64,000 nt of DNA from Neckera pumila (taxonomy: Eukaryota; Streptophyta; Bryopsida; Hypnales; Neckeraceae). The translations under genes were made by a program, and so were the position numbers. The stretch lies in NCBI GenBank assembly GCA_963969595.1, contig OZ018408.1, positions 49,911,022 through 49,975,021 on the forward strand, in the 5' to 3' direction. Shown piece by piece: positions 45,046 through 57,000 of the stretch. Each line of letters begins with the position of its first letter. Position 1 is the stretch's first letter. The notes beneath the pieces were generated by a model. The model ran no database searches. It was not told the origin of the DNA and saw nothing but the letters and a program-made list of their open reading frames with translations.

Positions 45046-48000
45046 GTATGTCATTGCATTTAGTAATTATATGTAGTTAAAATTAGGAAGTTCATTAAGT
45101 AAAATAAATATCAATAAACTATTTTGTGTAATTTTGAAAAGCACGATGGATTTGAAGAAAGAAATGATTATGAATTTAAATTTAAAGCCACAAATTTTGT
45201 TTATAGGGCACTACAAGTAGCATAATTCAAAAGAAAGAACAATTCATTCAATTTGAATATTCTAGAGGTCATAAGAAAATAACAACATCAGCAAGTGATG
45301 AAAATGCGACCAATATAGTTTGTAAATCTGGTAGCATTGACGGGAGCATTGATCAACAAAAAAGAAAAAACAATACACACAAGGATTTTCATAATTATAA
45401 ATTGATAGAAAATGAAACCAATTTATCATGTGAACAAACTAATAATCATGGAAATGTAAAAAATCCTTCAAACATAATAAATATGGACGAAGAAAAAACA
45501 GTGTATGTATGTAAAGATATATCCAATGTAAATAAACTATATAATCATGAGATTCTGACTTCTTATTCAATATCTCCAATTCCAGCTTTAATTAGAGAAA
45601 GTTTTGAATGTTCACAGGTCCATTATAAGCAAGAAGATACAGATTGCTTGAATCTTGAAGAAAACATATCTTTTGATATTTGTGAAGAAACGCCAAGTTT
45701 AAAAGAAATGTTGGAAGCAACCAACAAATCCATTAAGAAACATGTTGTTGCTAGAATTCCAGCTTTTGTTGAAATGAAGCGAGAGAGTGATGATTTTGAG
45801 CCAAATGAGATGGAATTACCAAATATGCAATCCCATGGATTGAATTATGAATGTACTCAACAATTTATTTCATCTCCATTGAACTTGGAAGAAAATCATG
45901 GATTCCAGTATGATTTGGAAGGTCCAACAATCAAAGAAATGTTGGACACCACTTTTCATAGTCCAAGCCACGAACATGAATTTGTATTTGGTGAAGGACA
46001 AAGCAAAGTTGGATCTTTGGGATATGGAAGTGATGGAGTTCCTCCACAAATGCTTCAACAAGACTTACAACAAGTTAATATAATTCAACCACTGGATTTA
46101 GAAGAAAGCCATTTGTTTGCTGAAAGTATAGAAGATCACGGATTAAAAGAAATGCAAGAGTCACCAATTGGAAGTGAAGGACAAGATTTCTTAGATGAGA
46201 TTATGATTTGTGAAGGTGAGAGCAATGAAGAAATGGGAGCAACAATAGAGCAACTGAATGTATTATACAATGTTTGCTCAGAGGATCTTAAAATAAATGA
46301 AAAGAGAAAAAATTCAAATATTTCAAACAATACAAGTCATCTTATAGAACCTGATCAAGAAGTTTGTTCAACATTGAGAAAACTTATTGTTGACGGTCCA
46401 ATTGAAGGAAAACGGTATACTTGTTTTCAATTATAATATATATTTTTAAACTTATAAACAACAATTATAGTAATGAATTTTGAATTTGAAGAAGATTAAC
46501 TAGCATGTAATGTATACATGTACATGGTGTTTAAAACATAACAAGGTTGCACACAACATATGGTATTAAACATAATATAACATTAAGCCTATTTTTTTTT
46601 AAATTAAACAATTTTCATATAAATGTAAGAAAAAATTAAAATATGTCTTATCCAAATTTTATTAGATAATTTTACTCATCATTCTGAAGATCAAAAAATG
46701 CACTAAAAGCAAAAATGATTGTGTTACTTGTTAAAAAGCCATAAATACCAAATTAACCCTCTAAAGTCCAATTGTCCTCTTCAAGTTCAGAATGGATTTT
46801 AGTTAGGCTCCTTATGATCTCAAAAAAATTTGGGATTTTTTGAATTTTTTTTAAAGATAAAAAAATATATTAGCTTTTGGAAAATATAACTTTTCTTGGA
46901 ATTGGTGCCCAACAATAAAACTTATGCCACCTTAAGCCCAAAACAGGGTTTATTGGGCAATACAAAAAAATCACAAAAAGTCAAAATAAAATTTTCAAAT
47001 CTTTTTTTTTTTATCAACATGATGGAAAGATTTGCTTCATTCTATTTAAACTAGTGATGAGAAAATTATAGACAATCTTGCTTGGAGGCACTCTAATATC
47101 TTCTTGGAAAAATAACTTCTAGGATTCATTTTTTAACTCAATTTTTGCAAATTGTCAAAAAGAAATTGATAGCGTTTGGTTCACTTGCTAGAACAATCTC
47201 ACCATTGAAATTATTGTGTTTTGATTCCTTGCAATTCAAATGGCTAAAGTTTTTAAAATTTCTTATAGCCATTATTAGACTAGTCTAGTGCAAGATCCTA
47301 TAGTTGGATATGCAAAATTAAAATTTTAAAGTTTTTTGCACTTTGCAATAGAAATGGCAGTTTTTGAATGGCATTTGATGAAAAAAAGGCCTTGAAACTA
47401 TTGGGATTAATGTCCAAATGTCTATAAAGCATTGATTGTAGTCCAAATCAATGTAGTAGGATCAATATCTCAAAATCTGAATTGAATCTTTTGATTGTTA
47501 TAGATTGTTCTACTTTAGTCCTAATAGATTCAAGATGACTCTTGGTCATATGGAATTGCCCAACTATCATATTTTCTATTACATAAATAATTGTACTTCT
47601 AAACTTTGGTAGTATTTTATAAATTGGCATCCTTCATGCTATATAAGAAATATTTTAGAATTTTACATGTTAGTTTTCAACATAAAGCAAAATATGTACA
47701 TTCAAGAATAAATCATTTACTAGTAATAATCTTCAACAAATAGAGAAGTCAACACATGTTGAATGGAGTGAAAATGCCAATGTTTTGAAGTCTAACTTAA
47801 AAAAATACTCTCATCTAGTTAATTGTACCTTTGAAAAAATTTCATTTTAATATTTTAAAGGAAATGGAAGAATTACATGACAAATTTTTGTTATTAAAAT
47901 TTAAAATTGAGTTTTTTTATTAACTATAAATTAAAGTTAGTAATATATTTATTCAATTTCAGCTAATACAGATGTGTTGAATCTAATTACATGAATAAAA

Positions 48001-51000
48001 AAATTATCAATAAATTTGCAACCTTAAATGTTTAAGACTTCATGATAAACTTAGTACTATTACAACTCAATATTCTAATAAATATTATGCAATTCTATAT
48101 ATTTTATTTAATTTTTGTAAAATTAATTAGTTATTATAAAATGATGATTATTAGAAAATTAGATTGCACAAAAAAAAAACTTCATTTTTGTGAAGAACAT
48201 CCCTCACATTGGGATTCAAGAATTTATAATAGAGATGAAAACTTATGTGAAAAGTGGAGAAAACTAGAAACAAATTCTTTGTTTAATCAAGACATTATCA
48301 TGGATTCAAGTTATAAAAAAAAAAAAGCAGAAAAAATAGCTTTAGAAAGATTTCAAATTGAAGATTTACAATTATGGAAAGAAAATAATAATGTATTGAA
48401 AAATGACCTTGGAATGCAATGGAAAACAGGAATCAATATTACAAATAACTTTCAAAACTTTACAAATGGTTCTACAAATGAAAAATTGTCACAATCCTAT
48501 AAAAAATCTAATGAAAATGAAATCAGCATTAAAACTGAACCGCTTTCAAGTAATATTGAACAATGGTCATATAAAAATCTATGTGAAGGGAAAAAAAGAG
48601 ATGATGTAAGAATGCTCTCTCCTTTAATATCAAAAGACCATGAAGTAGATCAAGAAAAAGAATCACTTTGTACTGATCATAAAAGAATAGAAATTCAAAG
48701 CTTTACTTCAAATAAAATGTTTGAATCGCTAAGCAATCCAATTTTATATTCAAAAAATATGGGATGTATAGAATTGATGGAACCATCAAGTGGTTGGGTC
48801 TATCATACAAGTTATAGTACCATGAGTGGAATTTATACGTTAGAGCAATTACAAAAGGGATTAGAAACTAATTTTTTACCCGAAGATCTTCCAATATATA
48901 GGGTAATTATAATTTTATATTTGCCTTTGACTAAAACTTCATATTGCATTATTCATACAGAGTTCTATATATTTAAATATTCATATACATAAATTTGTGT
49001 ATATATATGTATAGATTGTATATAAATATATATGATTTAAATCCAAAAGTACTAATGTTCTATTGTTATCCAGGTTCATGCAAGTACATATACAGGGCCA
49101 TTTATGCTAAAAATGTTGATTGAAAAAAATGATTGTCTATCTGCATGTTTAATTGATCAATTGGAACAACCCATGGTAATAGAACAAAGCTTGGATTATG
49201 TACAAGGCATTAAGAGCTTTTTAACTTCTCAAAAACTGAATGTGACCCCATTTTCATATGAGCCAATACCAATAGTTACAAAAGTGTGGCCATATCCAAT
49301 AAGTAGAAGCCCTATAATTGAACAAGATCCTCCGTTTTTAAGATTGAGCTCTCCATGTCAAGTTGCAAAATTAAATAATCATTACAAACTTCATTCAAAT
49401 GAAGCTCAATGGAGATCTTCAAATAGACCTTGTGGAGCATATCAACAATCAAGGGAATGGCTTGATAGAGATGTATTTGGATTTCTTAATGCTCCAACAA
49501 GACAACCTTCACTATTAGAAAACCCGGGAATTTCACCATCATGCATGTATTCAAGTAGACATGTAGAACAATCTATAATGAATTTAAATTCTTTTGGAAG
49601 AACAAGATATCCAAATTTACATCAAATATATGATAAACAATACAAACAAACAAAAATAAATAGTGAACAAGGCAACAATACCATTTTTCAAGGGCAAGTA
49701 TGGCATTTCCTTCAATTCAATTCTCTTAAGATTTAAAACCACAATCCAACTTTTCAATGATATTATTTTCATTTGAAAGTTTATATATACTTATTTGATG
49801 GATGATTATTTGACTAAAATAAAAATTAAAAATTCATAAATTAAATTTCAACTGACAAAATGCATGCATTAATTTAGATGTGGGTGGAGCCTCTTTGGGA
49901 ATATGAAGGAGCAGATCATAGTTTAAAGGGACCATTTTCTTTATGGCAACTTTGGCAATGGTATCACATTGGACATCTTTATGGTTGTTTGAAGGTTTGT
50001 TTTTTTCAGTTATTTTAGTAATGAAATGAAATATTACAAAAATATTTTATACTTATTAATATTATATTTTTGGGGTATCATAATTAAATTCATATATTAA
50101 TGTAGAAAAATAAATTATACAATAAATTTAAATAATTCATACAGTTTATAAATATTTAACTATAGTTTTGATTGGTTTTAATTCTTTAGCAATTAGCAGA
50201 TATTTCATATTGGAGGTTTAATAGAACCTTTACCTTTAGAAAAACTCTTAATATTTGCCAACAAAGGCACACTTTTTGAACAATCTTTGCCACAAAATTA
50301 TAGTTTTTCAGAGCATGGTGGTGAAAATAGTACATGTGATAGTTCTCTTTTAAAAGAACCACGTGTGATGGCATTGGATTTTGTGCAACAAAAACTACAT
50401 GCAATTGTATTGAATGCTACTTGTAAGGGATTCCTTGACATGGTCATCTCTCAAATTCTACATGAAGAATCTTCAATTTCCAAAATTCCATTAATATTGA
50501 TGAAACAATCAATGTCACCAAATAAACAACAAAGTACCACTTTAATTAATGAGAAATCAACCTTGAATGCAAAAGTTGCAAATGAGGTATTTGAAATATT
50601 TTTAATATTGATTTTTATATATGTAATGCAATTTAGAAGAAAAATACAGATTTTGGATTATGACATTAAATTTAATCATTAAATATATAAACTCCTTTTG
50701 TATACTTGTATCAGAAATCAATCTAAAAATCTATATTCAAAATAAATAATATAAAAGAAACAATATTATATTATTTAATATTTATTTAAAATTCACACAT
50801 GATAGTTAATCAAATATATTATAAATTTAGATATTATTTGGTTGTTTTTAAAAAAATAATCAAAGTAATAAAGTAAATATTTTGTAATATAAATTTTTTT
50901 TAATTTTATAAATTAAAAATATATATCATTTTATAAATCTTTATAAGATGTTCATTTGATTGAAACAAAACAAAGTCTAATTTTGTAGGTATCATCAAAA

Positions 51001-54000
51001 ACAAATTTTTTTGACAATAAAAAGGATGGATTAACATTTGCACTCCAAAAAACTAAAATGATTGAAGCTAAAGGTAATAAAAATCTAAATTTTATTTTTA
51101 GTTTATAAATATATTTTAAAACTTATTTGTTTTTATAAAATTCTAAATCAATCAATATAATAATAAAATCATTTCAAAATTTCGAAATTCTTCATCCAAA
51201 AAATAAATAGAAGATTTTCCAATATTTGATACATCTCAAAAGTATTTTTTAAGTTTTCTTTATATCTTTTATGATGTAGAGATTGAAGATCAATTAAAAC
51301 CACTAAAACCACTATTACATGATAATGAAGTTCCACATTTATATAGCAAAAAAGAACCAAAAGATAATTCACAATTAATGTCAGTTGAATGTCAAACATT
51401 TTCTAGAAAAAGAAGGTATATTGAATGTGAAAAAAGTATTGAAGTTAATGAAAACCAAAGTACTCATATAAAAAAGAGTTTATTTTTACATACCAAAAAA
51501 TCTTCCATTCACAAGACATCAATTGATTACAAAAAATTAAAAATAAAAGGAGAATATCTTGATTATCAATTAAGTAATTTATCTGATACAAATGAAATCA
51601 TTGCATGTTCTATGATTTTACCTTACCAACAACAAAAGTCATCAAGTGAAGCTACTAAAAAATTAGATGTTGAAGAAATACAAGAAAATGTGACAACTAG
51701 TGAAGTTCCAAAGTTCAAATGTAAAGACGTTGCACATAGAGATGGTCAAGAATTATATATTGAAAAGGGCGAAAAAAATGTCGTAAATAGAAATATAAGT
51801 ACTAATTGGAAAAAAAGAATAAAGACTTATCAATCCACAAAAAGGTGTGGAAGACCCCAAAATCATAATATTTCCTGTACTATGTTTCGTAGGCCTTTGG
51901 ATCAATTTGAAAACATTCCTTTTAAACATGTAGAAAATAAATCATCATCAATCCCAAACCCTTGTAGAAGAATGAATGAAAGTATGAAAGGAAGTTTTCA
52001 TACACTTACAAAAAACTTAGTTCCAAGGAAAGATGCTTCATGTATTAGTTCTACACAACAAGTAAGTAATAACCAAAATTTTCAACAAATTTCTTCTTCA
52101 TCTAAGATTGGTGAAACTCAAAAACTCAAAAATTTCTTTTTTGATTTGCAACGTAGCTCTACAACTCATGCAAGTTTGAATAAAGAAGGAAAAGATGTAT
52201 TATGTGGAGAAGATACTTGGATGCACAAACAAAGATCAAGACGAGATGGAAAGCCCAAAAATAGAGCTGTAATAGACATTCTTGCCTTAGATATTAAAAA
52301 AATGCCTAAAATTGAGCATGTCTTTATAAGAAAAAAATCATTGGAGCTTTCAACTATTAAAGATATAAATTTTAATAACAAAACCTTTTTACCCAGATGC
52401 AAAGATTTGAAAAAAGATGATTCAGACGAATCAATGAGCAATAAAAGCATGGTGCCTTGTCTACCAACTAAGAGAGGCCGTGGTCGCCCAAGAAAATGGC
52501 CTTTGAAAGATATTAAAAAGGAAAGTTGTACATTAAAGACAAATATTTGGAATGAAAATAATTCAAAAACTATACACAAGATGTCTATTAGTTTCTATGG
52601 TAAACAAACACATAGAAAAAGTTCATCAAAAAATAAGTCTCTTGGATGTGCAAGGTGTTCTATATCAGTTTGGACGTGGCGTTGGTGGACTAGCAATGGT
52701 GTTAAACAACAATTACGGCAAAAAAATCTAGAAAATAAAAGTATTGATGTTTCATTTTGGTCTAATACAAATGCACTTAGTTGTGTTCAATCTGCTCGTA
52801 CAAATCGAGCCACTTTTCGAAAGCTTGTCATTGCAACAGAGGGCTCTGACAAAGTAAAAGTTAATCAACTGAAAGTATGTTATAATTTATAAATGATCAC
52901 CAAATTCATTATATTTGTAGTTATTTGGAATTTGGATGTAAAAGTAAATTGCAATTGGTAAAATTTAGATACAATCCTAGTTGTTGGTGCTATAATCATG
53001 AATTATATATCAAATCATTAAAAAATAACCAAATTTTTTTTTTAATCATAATTCACATGTAATTTTTATAAATATATAAAGAACAAGACAATTTAAATGA
53101 ATTTAATATTCAAATGTTCAAATTTTCACATTGGCATTTTGATATTTTTAATTTTTTGAACATTAGGATATAAATTTTTATCAATTTTATCAATTTTTAT
53201 TAAATTAGTATTTTAATATATCAAGCTTTAATCTTATTAAGTATAAAAAAATAAAAAAATATATACAATAAAGATAAAATTAATGTTTTATAGGCACGAA
53301 AAAAACACCTTAAATTCCAAAGAAGTAAGATTCATGATTGGGGATTATTAGCATTAGAAACCATTGATGCTGAAGATTTTGTAATTGAATATGTAGGAGA
53401 AATCATTCGACGCCAGGTAATTATTTTAAGCTCATAAGGAGACAATTACATATAAACACACACAAATCTATTTACATGTATATACAAGATCAATATATAT
53501 ACTGTATGATAAACTCCATTTGGTATCAATTTGATCCTAATTAACAATTATATATTTATATATATATGCACATTCATGTGGATATTTTGAGTAGATAAAA
53601 AATGTTATTGTAGATAAAAATAATGATCATCTTTTGTAACTAAATTTTGTAATATGTGTATGTGTGCAAAATAGGTATCAGATTTAAGGGAGCGCCATTA
53701 TGAAACTATGGGTATTGGTAGCAGTTATTTATTTCGAGTTGATGATGAGCTTGTGGTAAATGTCTGTAGATTTAATTAAAATATAAATATGTGTTATATT
53801 ATTTAATTTAAATTTAAAAAAACTTAAAAATTTAAAAAACTATTTTTAATCTTTTGTTTACTTAATTTTCTTTAGGTTGATGCTACACGCAAGGGTGGAC
53901 TTGCAAGATTCATAAACCATTCTTGTGATGTAAGTTGTTATTTTTTATAAAATAAATCAATTGAAAATGTCACAATTTTATTGTAGAAATGATGTCCAAG

Positions 54001-57000
54001 CTTATTTCATGATTATAAATATAAATGAAAGTATAAATATGAGTTTGACGTCAATTGAAATCTTAGCTTGCCTTTCATTGTTTCTTCCCTTTCCGTTTTT
54101 GCTCTCATTTCTTCATTGACTTTGTGGCCTGATTATTTTATATTCTATTTTTTTTAATGCAATGGTTCTTGCCATTTGTTCAAAAAGAAATAAAAAAATA
54201 AAAAATAAAAAAATGATATTTGTTTTCATTTAAGCTATATCACTAAATATTTTTTAAAATGAATTGAATTTAGATTTTCAAAAAGGAAGGCAATAATCCA
54301 TAATAAACTTTGGATTTAGATTTTGCTATTTTTATAATATTTATTCATCAAATTTCCACCCACCATAAAATTTTGAATTCTATTTCAAAAAAATATTGGA
54401 CTTATGATGTTCACTCTGATGAAAAATGCATTTCTCACATTTCTTTTTAGCAATTTTTAGAAATACAGGTTCATTTCTTTTAAATATATAAGGGAATTGA
54501 TTTCCATTTTTTCCATTAAAAAACTAAATCATAAATAACAAAATAGTCTACAATGATTTGTCTATGCTTATAGGTATTTTACGAGATATCTATGAAAAAA
54601 ATCAAAATCCAATTAACCTAGTATATGAAATTATAACAACTAATGAAAGATGTAGCCTAATTCAATTAAAATTGCAGCCCAATTGTTATACCAAGATCAT
54701 TACAGCAGAAGGTCAAAAAAAGGTTGTGATTTATTCCAAGCGTTCAATTGCAGCAGGCGAGGAACTCACTTATGATTACAAATTTCCTCTTGAGGAAAAA
54801 AAAATTCCATGCTTTTGTGGGGCATTGAGGTAAGCTTACACATCACCACCACATGAGGGCCTCCCTAACATTTGAGTTTAGATAGTAAGTTTATTCTTAC
54901 TTAATGCAAAGAATGATGTGGAAGCTATCTGGCTATCTATAAACATAATTATATTTTCAACAAAAATTCAATCAAAGCATTGGGACAATAAAGAATTTTC
55001 AGCTCATCTGAATACCCTTTAGATGAGCTCAAAATATTATTAGCTGCCATTGTCCAACACTTCTAATTTTTACTTTCAAAAGGTAGTAATGTAGAAACAT
55101 CGCAAGTGAAGATCTCAATCCAAATGCAGAAAATTCTAAAACGTAAGACAATTATCTAAAATCCCAAAGCCTTTTTCTTCATCCAAAAACACTCAGAATT
55201 GCCCTTTATATTGCAAAGAACCAAAAAGTGAAGAAATTGTGTATGTTTTTGGGCTTTTTATCCATATCTAACGGCAGGATCTTGCATGAGACTATCATAA
55301 CATTTAGTAGCTTTCAGAGAGGCTGTCTTTTCCTCTCCAGAGTCCTCATCCACAGAATTCATCCTCTTAGCATTAATTTAAGCTTCAATATCAGAATAGT
55401 GGCAGTAAATTATGGTATTCTCCATTTTCTTCTGTTAATTTTAGGACCAAACATAAAAATCAACAAATGTTTGTAGAGAAAGATGGTTTGCCAAAAACAC
55501 TAAAATTCCAATGAGTAATACACTAATGCAATCTTACCATTTGCCATCACTAACTCATTTTAGGTTTCTACTGAGAAGACAACTCTATATATATACATGG
55601 GGGTGGTAGAAGGTAGAACAACCCATGTGGGATAAACAAATTAGAATTTGTAGTTTGTGAAGCACTCATAGTTAAGTCAAAAACAAAGAATTGTGTTTAA
55701 AGTGGAATTTTAGACCTCATTTAGGCATAGTAGAATAACTCTTCTTAAAAAACTTTGAACTAAAAAAAGTTGTTAAATAAAGATAAGTTTCACCTCCAAA
55801 AAACCGTTTAGCATTTTGAATCTCCAATCAAAAGTTGTGAACAAATTTGAAAGAGGGGTTGGAATGGACATTTTTTTTAACATTTTTCCAACCCCTCTCT
55901 CAAATTTTTCTATAACTTTTGATTGGAGATTCAAAATCCAAATGTATTTTTAGAGGTGAAACTTATCTTCATTTACCAACTTTTTTAAGTTCAAAGTTTT
56001 ATTAGAAGAGTTATTCTACTATGCCTAAATGAGGTTTGAAATTCCACTTTAAACACAATTCTTTGTTTTTGACTTAACTATGAGTGCTTCACAAACTACA
56101 AATTCTAATATGTTTATCCCACATGGGTTGTTCTACCTCCTACCACTCCATGTGTATGTATATAGCTTTCTTTCCATTGAAAACTCAAATTATTATTGGT
56201 TTTGTGTGAATGCAAGTCAATAGTTTGATTCATTATTTTTTTAATTTTCTTTTTATATTTTGTAACATTACAAAACACAAAAAAAAAATTAAAAACATAA
56301 TGAATCAAACTATTGACTTGCATTCACACAAAATCAATAATAATTTGAGTTTTCAAAACACCCAATGTATGGGTGTGGAACGTTGATTATTGTAGGTATA
56401 TGAACTTTGGTTTTGTTTTAATCTTTAATGTATAGTACATTGTATAGTTACGGCTAGGATGACTTACTCTCTGACAAAATTGACGGCGTGTAAATTAGCT
56501 AATGATGGTGTGGTATATTCCACACCATTTCATCTGCCCACGCATCCACCTAAAACCACACCATTCCGTCCGGGGAAAGGCATCCCACTACTCTGTTAAT
56601 AAATGTTATGATTACAAAAATGTATGGAAGAAATTTCAAAAACTTTCATTGTATAGATTGCAATATATATGCATTTAAAGAGAAGAGTATTAGTTTTTTT
56701 GCACCTTGCTTGACTAGATTTTTTTGACTTGGAATTTTTTTCTCCTTGATTTAAACTTTTCTCCACTATTGACTTTGATTTTATAATTTTTTATATTGAA
56801 GAGTTGAGAGTCAAGAAATTTTTTATTTTAAAAAACCTTGATTTTCATTCTTAAAAAAAATTGTTAAGTAGAAGTAGGTACAAGATAGAGGGAAAGATTA
56901 AATTTTTGATAGTTCTAAGATGGAATTGAAATACACAAATTCCAACAATGAGGTTGTTCTAGCAAAGAAGGCAACGATGTAGAACTTTTTCTTTGAATTC

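Noticed and set aside
48042..48154. N-terminal extension of the 48.0-49.0 kb ORF
   Set aside because: Hydrophobic AT-rich intron sequence; the acceptor at 48154 fits the phase of the previous exon.
52166..52579. 137-codon minus-strand ORF opposite SET exon 8
   Set aside because: Antisense shadow of the strongly supported exon with AT-hook.
56114..56323. 69-codon minus ORF near 56.2 kb
   Set aside because: Lies across the two foldback elements.
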